Positions 1-5,621 of a DNA stretch of 9,856 nt are shown piece by piece. This DNA is from Candidatus Brevibacterium intestinigallinarum (GTDB taxonomy: Bacteria; Actinomycetota; Actinomycetes; Actinomycetales; Brevibacteriaceae), in contig DWZY01000233.1 of assembly GCA_019117325.1 (NCBI GenBank), positions 1-9,856 on the forward strand, read 5' to 3'. Both the position numbers and the translations under genes were made by a program. The notes below the pieces were generated by a model. It saw only the letters and a list, made by a program, of their open reading frames with translations, did no database searches and was not told the DNA's origin. Numbering within the stretch: position 1 is the stretch's first letter; every line of letters begins with the position of its first letter.

Positions 1-19
1 TAGGCGCGCATAGCACGGG

Positions 20-25
20 ATTCTA
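20..25 (-). promoter_or_regulatory. Possible -10 box for a gene beyond the left edge
   Basis: On the minus strand these bases read TAGAAT, a good actinobacterial -10 hexamer. The surrounding ten bases, CGGTAGAATC, recur exactly at the -10 proposed for the lipoprotein operon (5552-5543). A minus-strand ATG lies at 11-9, eight bases after the hexamer, so a leftward gene with almost no leader could begin there, but only three codons would lie inside the window. I see no convincing -35 element. This is a weak call based on one hexamer and its repetition. Confidence 0.3.
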
Positions 26-80
26 CCGGCTCGCCCCATCACGGCCGGGGCCGCGTCCCCGCCCGGGCGACCGTCCGCCG

Positions 81-86
81 TAGACT
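81..86 (+). promoter_or_regulatory. Leaderless -10 box (TAGACT) of the first membrane-protein gene
   Basis: TAGACT is followed by exactly six bases and then GTG at 93. That is the spacing expected when transcription begins on the start codon, as in actinobacterial leaderless genes with a TANNNT box. The same six-base gap occurs before the MmpL gene and before orn in this window. No clear -35 hexamer is visible and there is no Shine-Dalgarno sequence, which fits a leaderless transcript. Confidence 0.55.
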
Positions 87-92
87 GCTGTG

Positions 93-443
93 GTGCTTCA
101 GGAACTCACGATCGTGCTCATCGGGTACTCGCTGCTGCTGGCTGCGGTGTCGCTGATCCTCGCGCTGCGCAACCGCGCCGCCGGACGCGTCACGCTCGTG
201 GGCACCGCCGTGCTCCTGGTGCTGCTGCTGGTGCAGATGGTCGTGTCGATCGTCGTGTGGGGACAGTCGCCGGAGACGGACGGGATCCTGTTCTTCGGCT
301 ACCTCATCACCGCACTGCTCGTCGTGCCGCTGGCCGGAGCCTGGGCGTACGCGGAGCTCACCCGCTGGGGACCGGCCGTGCTCGCGGCCGCCGCCGCGAC
401 CGTCGCGGTCATGGTCGTGCGGATGGACCAGATCTGGCTCTGA
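93..443 (+). CDS. Small four-helix integral membrane protein, function unknown
   Basis: This is a 116-residue, very hydrophobic protein with no signal peptidase site. Four membrane segments can be placed at about residues 4-24, 34-56, 65-86 and 91-108. A short basic loop (RNRAAGR) follows the first helix, and a polar loop (GQSPETDG) lies between helices two and three. I chose the GTG at 93 over the in-frame GTG at 90 because it sits six bases behind the TAGACT box, the spacing shared with two other leaderless genes here; no ribosome binding site supports either. Another four-helix membrane protein follows 65 bp downstream on the same strand, so the two are probably co-transcribed. I recognise no catalytic motif. 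That it is a real gene is supported by its composition and promoter; its function is unknown. Confidence 0.75.
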   Translation: MLQELTIVLIGYSLLLAAVSLILALRNRAAGRVTLVGTAVLLVLLLVQMVVSIVVWGQSPETDGILFFGYLITALLVVPLAGAWAYAELTRWGPAVLAAAAATVAVMVVRMDQIWL

Positions 444-508
444 GCACCAGGCGGACATGACACACAGGCCGTGAGCGGCCACAGGGACTTGTCGAGGAGG
501 GCCAGGAC

Positions 509-1066
509 GTGATGGAGCAGCAGGGGACGCCCGTGGGAGACGCGGTGACGACAAGTGCACGGCCCACGCGCGAACAGCGCGCGGAGGCCCGGGCGCAGCG
601 AGCCGCCAGCCGGGCGGCCCGCACTCCCTACTCCGCGATCCACACGGGACCGGGCCGCGTGCTCACCGCTGTGTACGGGCTCCTCGCGTTCGCCGCGATC
701 GGCCGCGTGTCCTACCAGGTGCTGCTGAAGTTCGACGAGGCCCCGTTCGCCTACAGCCTGTCCGCGCTGTCCGCCCTCGTCTACATCCTCGCCACCGTCT
801 GCCTGGTGATCGGCAATCGGATCTCCCACCACATCGCCGTCGCCGCCTGCGTGTTCGAGGCGGTCGGCGTCATCGTCGTGGGCACGCTCAGCTTCACTCA
901 TCCGGAGCTCTTCGCCCACGACAGCGTGTGGTCGCGGTTCGGCGTGGGCTACGGGTACGTCCCGCTCGTGCTGCCCTTCATCGGGCTGTGGTGGCTGATC
1001 AGGATCCAGCGGCGGATCAGTCCTCGGAACCGCCCGACTCCCCCGACGTCGCAGACTCCAGCATGA
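509..1066 (+). CDS. Conserved-type four-helix membrane protein, function unknown
   Basis: The protein has 185 residues. A basic, alanine- and arginine-rich cytosolic N-terminus (residues 16-40) leads to the segment PYSAIHTGPGR (40-50) and then four membrane helices at about 51-72, 80-102, 106-127 and 148-166. The short C-terminal tail is rich in Pro, Arg and Thr. The layout resembles uncharacterised actinobacterial membrane proteins, but I cannot name a family. The start is GTG at 509 or ATG at 512; GAGGAGG at 494-500 gives a spacing of eight bases to the GTG and eleven to the ATG. The gene probably shares a transcript with the membrane-protein gene upstream. Its last 50 bases overlap the 3' end of the convergent lipoprotein gene, so the hydrophilic tail after helix four is encoded antisense to the C-terminus of that lipoprotein. 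Confidence 0.82.
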   Translation: MMEQQGTPVGDAVTTSARPTREQRAEARAQRAASRAARTPYSAIHTGPGRVLTAVYGLLAFAAIGRVSYQVLLKFDEAPFAYSLSALSALVYILATVCLVIGNRISHHIAVAACVFEAVGVIVVGTLSFTHPELFAHDSVWSRFGVGYGYVPLVLPFIGLWWLIRIQRRISPRNRPTPPTSQTPA

Positions 1067-2027
1067 ACCAGCCGGGCGAGGAGACGGTGACCTCGTCGCC
1101 CTCGGTGGTCGCGAGCATCGGCTGACCGGCCGTGATCGTGATCGTGCTGCCGTCACCGTCCGTCGTCATGACGGCATCGATGTCATCGCCCAGGTCCACG
1201 AAGTAGGACTCCGGCACGTTCACCGTGATCGTGCAGCGGATCTCCGCGAAGCTCACGCCGCCACCCTCGGTCGCCAGCGCGTAGTCGCTCAGCCCCGCCT
1301 CCGTGTCCACGGCGCACTCCGCACCGACGTCGGAGAAGCCGGTGTCCTCGGCCCCCAGCTCGTCGATGTAGTCGCGGAAGTCCTGGAAGCCCGCGTCCGG
1401 GAACGCCGGGGCACCGTCCGGGACCTTGCCGCTCTGCATGTACTCGGCGGCCTGTGCCGCGACCCGGTCCGCGGCCTCGGTGTGGGCCTCGGGTGCGGTC
1501 GCGACGGAGCCCGTCTCGTCGGCGAGGATCGTGGGCTGGGAGGCCGCGGGGACGAAGACGGACTCGACGACCTTCCACTCCTCGGCGGCGGAGTCGCGGC
1601 GCACCAGCATCGCCTGGACCTCGTCCTCGGCGTCCTCCCCCTCCGCGGCCTTGTCCGGGGTGGCGAAGGCCATGAACCACAGCGGGTAGGAGTCCGCCAT
1701 CGGACCGCCGGCGACGACGTCCGTGTAGCCCACCGCGCCCAGCGTCTGGTCGGTCTTCTCCGCGATGAGCATCTCTGCCTTCGTCCGCTCCAGCAGCGGT
1801 CCGGTCTGCAGCTGCTCGACGGCCTCGGGTCCGTCCCCCAGCGCCGCGTCCAGCTCCTGGGCGTAGGTCGTGAGGAACTCGGCGGCCTCGCCCTGGCCCA
1901 CAGCGGGTCGCTCGTAGGGGGTCAGCTCCGGCCGCGTGGGCTGCGGGATGTCGCCGCAGCCGCTCAGCACGAGGCCCAGTGCGGCGCTGCCCGCAGCGAG
2001 CGGGAGGATCCGTGCGCGCCTGCTCAT
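1017..2027 (-). CDS. Lipoprotein, last gene of the membrane/lipoprotein operon
   Basis: This is a 336-residue predicted lipoprotein. The signal peptide has a basic start (MSRRAR), a hydrophobic stretch and a lipobox LSGC with Cys24, leaving a mature part of 313 residues. The mature part is acidic and looks like a mixed alpha/beta extracytoplasmic domain. Its only other cysteines, C238 and C265, could form a disulfide. It aligns by eye with the C-terminal half of the first gene of the operon: the core around LWFMAF...LVRRDS...WKVVESVFVP corresponds to MWPRVTSV...LVLAQQDARADFTVWSQTILQP there, followed by similar helical and beta segments. The ATG at 2027 overlaps the stop of the upstream membrane-protein gene as ATGA, which implies translational coupling; an AGGGAG lies about ten bases before it. 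The reading frame continues upstream to 2303, but that part is only a shadow of the upstream gene. The function is unknown; membrane anchoring beside its partner is inferred. Confidence 0.88.
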   Translation of the reverse strand: MSRRARILPLAAGSAALGLVLSGCGDIPQPTRPELTPYERPAVGQGEAAEFLTTYAQELDAALGDGPEAVEQLQTGPLLERTKAEMLIAEKTDQTLGAVGYTDVVAGGPMADSYPLWFMAFATPDKAAEGEDAEDEVQAMLVRRDSAAEEWKVVESVFVPAASQPTILADETGSVATAPEAHTEAADRVAAQAAEYMQSGKVPDGAPAFPDAGFQDFRDYIDELGAEDTGFSDVGAECAVDTEAGLSDYALATEGGGVSFAEIRCTITVNVPESYFVDLGDDIDAVMTTDGDGSTITITAGQPMLATTEGDEVTVSSPGWFMLESATSGESGGSED

Positions 2028-2671
2028 CGTCTGCTCTCTCCCTCTGCCGGCTTCCGCCGGACGGGCCGGTACCGGCTGAACCACCAGCGCAGCAGGTAGA
2101 ACGCGCCCACGCCCAGCAGGGCGAGTGCGCCGCCGTAGCCCAGCAGTGCCAGGCCGAAGACCGTCCGCACGTCCATCGAGACGGTCACGCGGGCGTCCGC
2201 GAGGCTCCCGTCCTCCTGCGCCGCGGTCACGACGATGACCTGCGGGTCCGCATCCAGGTCGAAGGTGTGGGAGACGGTCGTGGCCGTGTCCGAGGCCGTC
2301 CACCAGTCGCGAGAGGCCGCATCGGCCGCTGGCGCCGGGTCCCCCGCCACGGCCCGATGGACCGCGGTGTCGGGGAAGTCGATGTCCGTGATCTCCTCGT
2401 GCGCGACCCCGGTGAGGTAGTCGTCGACGTCGACACCGTTTGCGGTGCCGATGAACAGCTCCGAGTCCGATTCGACGGTCAGCGTCGCCTCCGTCCCCTG
2501 GAACGGCACGATCGCCTCATCCAGTACGAGCGCGTACGCGCCGTCGGACACCGTGAAGGCGTCGGTGGTGGCCACCTCGCCGGAGCCCACGGACATGAGC
2601 GCCGAGGTCGACAGTCCTCCCAGCACCGCTGCGCCCGCGATGCACAGCGAGCCGATCGCCAGCCGGATCAT
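2024..2671 (-). CDS. Two-helix membrane protein with ectodomain, partner of the lipoprotein
   Basis: The protein has 215 residues. An N-terminal helix (about 4-27) acts as anchor or signal, an ectodomain follows (about 28-168), a second helix spans about 170-194, and a basic cytosolic tail (RWWFSRYRPVRRK) ends the protein. The ectodomain matches residues 40-210 of the first operon gene by eye: TEATLTVESDSELFIG corresponds to TPATLTATAADPESEITIS, DYLTGVAHEEITDI to DAWVGASDVTRITGL, and the DWWTAS...FDLDA block to DLWEST...FDEDA. The ATG at 2671 is ten bases after the thioredoxin gene stop; GAGG within that stop (CTGAGGCG) gives an eight-base spacing. Its own stop overlaps the start of the lipoprotein gene by ATGA. 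The family appears to be a beta-rich envelope domain held between two helices. I cannot assign a function. Confidence 0.87.
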   Translation of the reverse strand: MIRLAIGSLCIAGAAVLGGLSTSALMSVGSGEVATTDAFTVSDGAYALVLDEAIVPFQGTEATLTVESDSELFIGTANGVDVDDYLTGVAHEEITDIDFPDTAVHRAVAGDPAPAADAASRDWWTASDTATTVSHTFDLDADPQVIVVTAAQEDGSLADARVTVSMDVRTVFGLALLGYGGALALLGVGAFYLLRWWFSRYRPVRRKPAEGESRR

Positions 2672-2681
2672 CGTGATCGCC

Positions 2682-3662
2682 TCAGAAGAGTGCGCGCATG
2701 AGTCGGCCGCGCGCCGCCACGACGCGCGGGTCCTCGCCGCCCACGACCTCGAAGTGGTCGAGCAGGCGCAGGCGGATGCGCTCCTTGTCGTCCGGGGTCG
2801 CCGCGGGGAACAGGCCGAGCAGGCGGCGGAAGGCGGCCTCGACCTCGCCGGTCGCCAGCTCGACATCGGCGGCCAGGAGTGCGGCGTCGACGTCCTTCGG
2901 GTCCGCGTCTGCTGCGGCGAGCGCGGCGGTTGCGTCCACGCCGCTGGTCCGCTTGAGCATCTCGACGCGCACCAGGCCCAGCTTCGCGTCCGCGTCCGCG
3001 GGTGCCTCTGCCAGGGCTGCGCGGTAGATGCGCTCGGCACCGTCGAGGTCGCCGGCCTCCAGTGCCGCCAGTGCCTCGGGGTGGGCCGGGGGCGCCTCCG
3101 CGGGGACCTCACCGTTCGCGGGGACCGCGATCTTCGTCATGCCCTGCTGCCCGGCGACCTCGACGACCTGGTCGAGCACCTGCCGGATCGCGGGCTCCGG
3201 CTGAGCACCCTGGAACAGGGGTGCCGGCTGTCCCTTGAGCAGCGCCACGATGGTGGGGATCGACTGGACCCCGAAGGCCTGCTGGAGGCGCGGGTTCGCG
3301 TCGACGTCGATCTTCGCGAGCACGACCCTGCCGCCGTAGGACTCGACGACCCGCTCCAGGACCGGGCTCAGCTGCTTGCAGGGTCCGCACCACTCGGCCC
3401 ACAGGTCGATGACGACCGGGACGTCGTTCGACAGGGCGACGAGCGCCTCGAAGCTCGCCTCGTCGACGTCGAAGACGAGTCCGGGCACCGCAACGGCGTT
3501 CTCCGGCAGGTCGGAGCCCGGCTGGCCGGCGGTCGGTGCGGACCCGGCGGCGGCCTCGGCGCGGGTGGGGTGCGAGCGGGCGGCGGACAGGTCGATGCCC
3601 TGCGGGGCGCCGGTGTCCTGCGCACCTGTCGCTGCGGCGGGATCATGCGGTGACTGGGTCAC
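2682..3662 (-). CDS. Thioredoxin-domain TPR protein, YbbN/CnoX type
   Basis: This 326-residue soluble protein has no signal peptide and is therefore cytosolic. A disordered Ala/Pro-rich N-terminus (about 1-55) is followed by a thioredoxin fold (about 60-170) with the complete active site WCGPC at 91-95 and the cis-proline at P136 (SIPT). A helical TPR-like region (about 193-325) follows, as in actinobacterial thioredoxin/TPR proteins such as M. tuberculosis Rv1324 and the E. coli chaperedoxin CnoX (YbbN). The E. coli protein lacks a full CXXC, so this one is more likely to be redox active; the substrates are unknown. The start is GTG at 3662 with GAGAGG six bases before it; no in-frame ATG fits better. 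It lies 50 bp after the fusion gene and 10 bp before the two-helix membrane-protein gene, so it is embedded in the operon between two copies of the same membrane/lipoprotein module. Confidence 0.92.
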   Translation of the reverse strand: MTQSPHDPAAATGAQDTGAPQGIDLSAARSHPTRAEAAAGSAPTAGQPGSDLPENAVAVPGLVFDVDEASFEALVALSNDVPVVIDLWAEWCGPCKQLSPVLERVVESYGGRVVLAKIDVDANPRLQQAFGVQSIPTIVALLKGQPAPLFQGAQPEPAIRQVLDQVVEVAGQQGMTKIAVPANGEVPAEAPPAHPEALAALEAGDLDGAERIYRAALAEAPADADAKLGLVRVEMLKRTSGVDATAALAAADADPKDVDAALLAADVELATGEVEAAFRRLLGLFPAATPDDKERIRLRLLDHFEVVGGEDPRVVAARGRLMRALF

Positions 3663-3712
3663 GGGGAACCTCTCTTCGGCTTCGGAACGGCGGCTTGAGT
3701 GGGCGGCGGGCG

Positions 3713-5488
3713 TCAGTCGCCCAGCGACGCACCGGTGAAGACCTCGTTGACACCCACCATGCGGATGGGGTCGTCCTCGCCGGCCGGGACCACCCATGTC
3801 ACCACGACCGTACTCGTCTGGTGGAGGTCCTCCGAGGTGGAGGTCTCCCCCAGCACGTCCGCGGCCGGGGACGGGATCGTCAGCGTGCCCGTCGTCGACT
3901 CGGTGCTGTCGGGGGTGATCGTCGACTCCGTCGAGACGACGCCGGTGACGATCGCGCTGCCGTCTGCCGCGGCCATCGCCGTCACCTGCGAGTCCTCGCC
4001 CTTGTAGTCGAATGACACCTCGGCGCCGCCGGATTCCAGCGCCTCGCGCTGGTCGGCCTGGTTCGAGCGGGCCTGCTTCACGAAGGCGTCCTCGTCGAAG
4101 GCGCCCGCGCTGTCGGAGTCCTCGCCCTTGGCCAGGAGGTCCGCGTAGCCCGCGGCGACCTCGGCCGGCGGCAGGCGGTAGCCCTCTGCGTCCGGGGCCA
4201 GCAGCTCGGAGCCCTCGCGGGGGTCGGCGACCTCGGGGATCTCTGCGCCGGGCTGCAGGATCGTCTGCGACCAGACGGTGAAGTCCGCGCGGGCGTCCTG
4301 TTGCGCCAGCACCAGCAGCTGGGTGGTCTCCGAGTCCGCGTCCTTCGCGATGACGGAGGTGACGCGCGGCCACATGTCCGTGGCCGAGGTGTGGTTCACG
4401 AGGACCTCGTCCGTCGCGATCGCCGGCGGCAGCGTGAAGTCATCCGCCTTGTCCTTGACCTTGTACGCGGCCTCGCGCTGCGTCAGTGCCGGACCCGAGA
4501 CCCGCTTCTTGAGCTGATCCGCGTCCAGGTCCGCGTCCGCGGTGTCGACGGAGTCGCCGATCCGGCTGAGGATCGCGGTGACCTGCTCGTCCGTGACGGC
4601 GGGGCCGGCCTCGGTGGGCGCGGGAGCGGGCTCGGCCTTCGGCAGCTCCTCCGGCGCGCAGCCGGTCAGGGCGATGACGGGGACGATCGCGAAGGCGGCG
4701 CCGGTCTCTGCGAGCCGGCGGCGGCGCTCCTGGCGCGCCTTGCGACGGGCGACCTCGCGCTGCTGCGCGCGCAGGGAGAAGAAGCCCACGATGAGGCCAA
4801 CGAGGACGATGCCGCCGCCCACCAGCATGAGCGGGATCGCCCACGGGGTCGAGGAGTCGTTGGGCCAGGTCAGAGAGATCTCGGAGGCTGCGGGGGCCTC
4901 GCCGTCGGTGCCGATGACGAAGGCGGTGCGCTGCGCGTCCTCGTCGAACTCGAGGCTCACGGTGCCGTCGCCGGACTCGGTCGACTCCCACAGGTCCGCG
5001 CTGCCCGGTGCGGGAACGGTCGCGAGCTCCTCCGGGTCGACGGCCTCGTCCTGGGCCGCCTCGTCGTCTGCACCCTCGTCATTCGCAGCCTCGTCGGTCG
5101 CGCCGTCCTCGGGGGCCTCGGTCGCATCCGACTGGGCATCCTGTGCGCCTTCACCGCCGGTCGTCGTGTCAGCGGCCAGGGTCGTCTCGTCTGCCAGGCC
5201 CGTGATGCGGGTGACGTCAGAAGCACCCACCCACGCGTCCGCGTTCTCCTTGGTCGTCCGCGAGATCGTGATCTCCGACTCCGGATCCGCCGCGGTCGCG
5301 GTGAGGGTCGCCGGGGTCTCATACAGGTTGAGGACGCCGGGTTCGATGACGATGACAGGGCCGGGCTCGTCCAGCTGCACGCTGGCGGTCCGGGTCTCGT
5401 CCGGCGCCCAGACCGTCTTCTGCAGGATGCCGAACATCCCCGTGATCAGTCCGATCACGATGATGACGGCTGGCAGCACGTAGCGCAC
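3713..5488 (-). CDS. Fused membrane-protein/lipoprotein with an internal lipobox
   Basis: The protein has 591 residues. In order it has helix 1 (about 2-24), a beta-rich ectodomain (25-100), a long acidic Glu/Asp/Ala-rich insert (about 102-158), the rest of the ectodomain (160-213), helix 2 (215-238), and a strongly basic stretch (239-259, with RRK and RRRR). A short hydrophobic stretch follows (264-274), then the lipobox LTGC with Cys277, the only cysteine in the protein. Residues 278-591 form a hydrophilic Pro/Glu linker and domain similar to the operon's separate lipoprotein; residues 1-259 resemble its two-helix membrane protein. By the topology rule the basic stretch is cytosolic, so 239-277 has the layout of a lipoprotein signal peptide inside the chain. 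LspA cleavage there is inferred, not shown. GTG at 5488 is preceded by AGGAAGG at six bases. A TAGAAT promoter lies upstream. The function is unknown. Confidence 0.87.
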   Translation of the reverse strand: MRYVLPAVIIVIGLITGMFGILQKTVWAPDETRTASVQLDEPGPVIVIEPGVLNLYETPATLTATAADPESEITISRTTKENADAWVGASDVTRITGLADETTLAADTTTGGEGAQDAQSDATEAPEDGATDEAANDEGADDEAAQDEAVDPEELATVPAPGSADLWESTESGDGTVSLEFDEDAQRTAFVIGTDGEAPAASEISLTWPNDSSTPWAIPLMLVGGGIVLVGLIVGFFSLRAQQREVARRKARQERRRRLAETGAAFAIVPVIALTGCAPEELPKAEPAPAPTEAGPAVTDEQVTAILSRIGDSVDTADADLDADQLKKRVSGPALTQREAAYKVKDKADDFTLPPAIATDEVLVNHTSATDMWPRVTSVIAKDADSETTQLLVLAQQDARADFTVWSQTILQPGAEIPEVADPREGSELLAPDAEGYRLPPAEVAAGYADLLAKGEDSDSAGAFDEDAFVKQARSNQADQREALESGGAEVSFDYKGEDSQVTAMAAADGSAIVTGVVSTESTITPDSTESTTGTLTIPSPAADVLGETSTSEDLHQTSTVVVTWVVPAGEDDPIRMVGVNEVFTGASLGD

Positions 5489-5543
5489 TCGGGTCCTTCC
5501 TCAGGCGGCCGGGGAACGGAGGGACTCCCCGCGGAACATGCCG

Positions 5544-5549
5544 ATTCTA
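5544..5549 (-). promoter_or_regulatory. -10 box (TAGAAT) of the four-gene operon
   Basis: The minus strand reads TAGAAT here, which predicts a transcription start near 5537 and a leader of about 49 bases before the GTG at 5488. Unlike the leaderless genes in this window, this leader carries a good ribosome binding site (AGGAAGG). No convincing -35 hexamer is seen at 16-18 bp. The ten bases CGGTAGAATC also occur at 28-19. A 12-codon reading frame (5539-5501) sits in the leader but its ATG lies at or upstream of the predicted start of transcription. Confidence 0.45.
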
Positions 5550-5621
5550 CCGAACAGCCCCTGCCCGGGCACGGAGTCGCCGGTCAGGGTCCTCTTGTGC
5601 TCCAGTCAGGTCACACCCGCA

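Noticed and set aside
467..480. Small hairpin GGCCG-TGAG-CGGCC between the two membrane-protein genes
   Set aside because: The stem is only five pairs with no T-tract, too weak to call a terminator; the genes are probably co-transcribed.
2028..2303. Upstream in-frame extension of the lipoprotein gene (start at 2303)
   Set aside because: The extra 92 residues are Arg/Gly-rich shadow sequence of the overlapping membrane-protein gene; the ATG at 2027 gives a proper signal peptide and lipobox and an ATGA overlap.
3663..4373. Upstream in-frame extension of the thioredoxin gene to 4373
   Set aside because: It overlaps the end of the fusion gene in another frame and translates to Arg/Gly/Ala-rich shadow sequence; GTG at 3662 has a good ribosome binding site and suits the protein.
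5501..5539. 12-codon upstream reading frame in the leader of the fusion gene
   Set aside because: Its ATG is only four bases after the -10 box, so it would lie at or before the transcription start, and it has no ribosome binding site.
5562..5571. Perfect 10-bp palindrome TGCCCGGGCA near the operon promoter
   Set aside because: It has no loop and is GC-only in its core, which is frequent by chance in DNA of this composition; not enough to call an operator or terminator.
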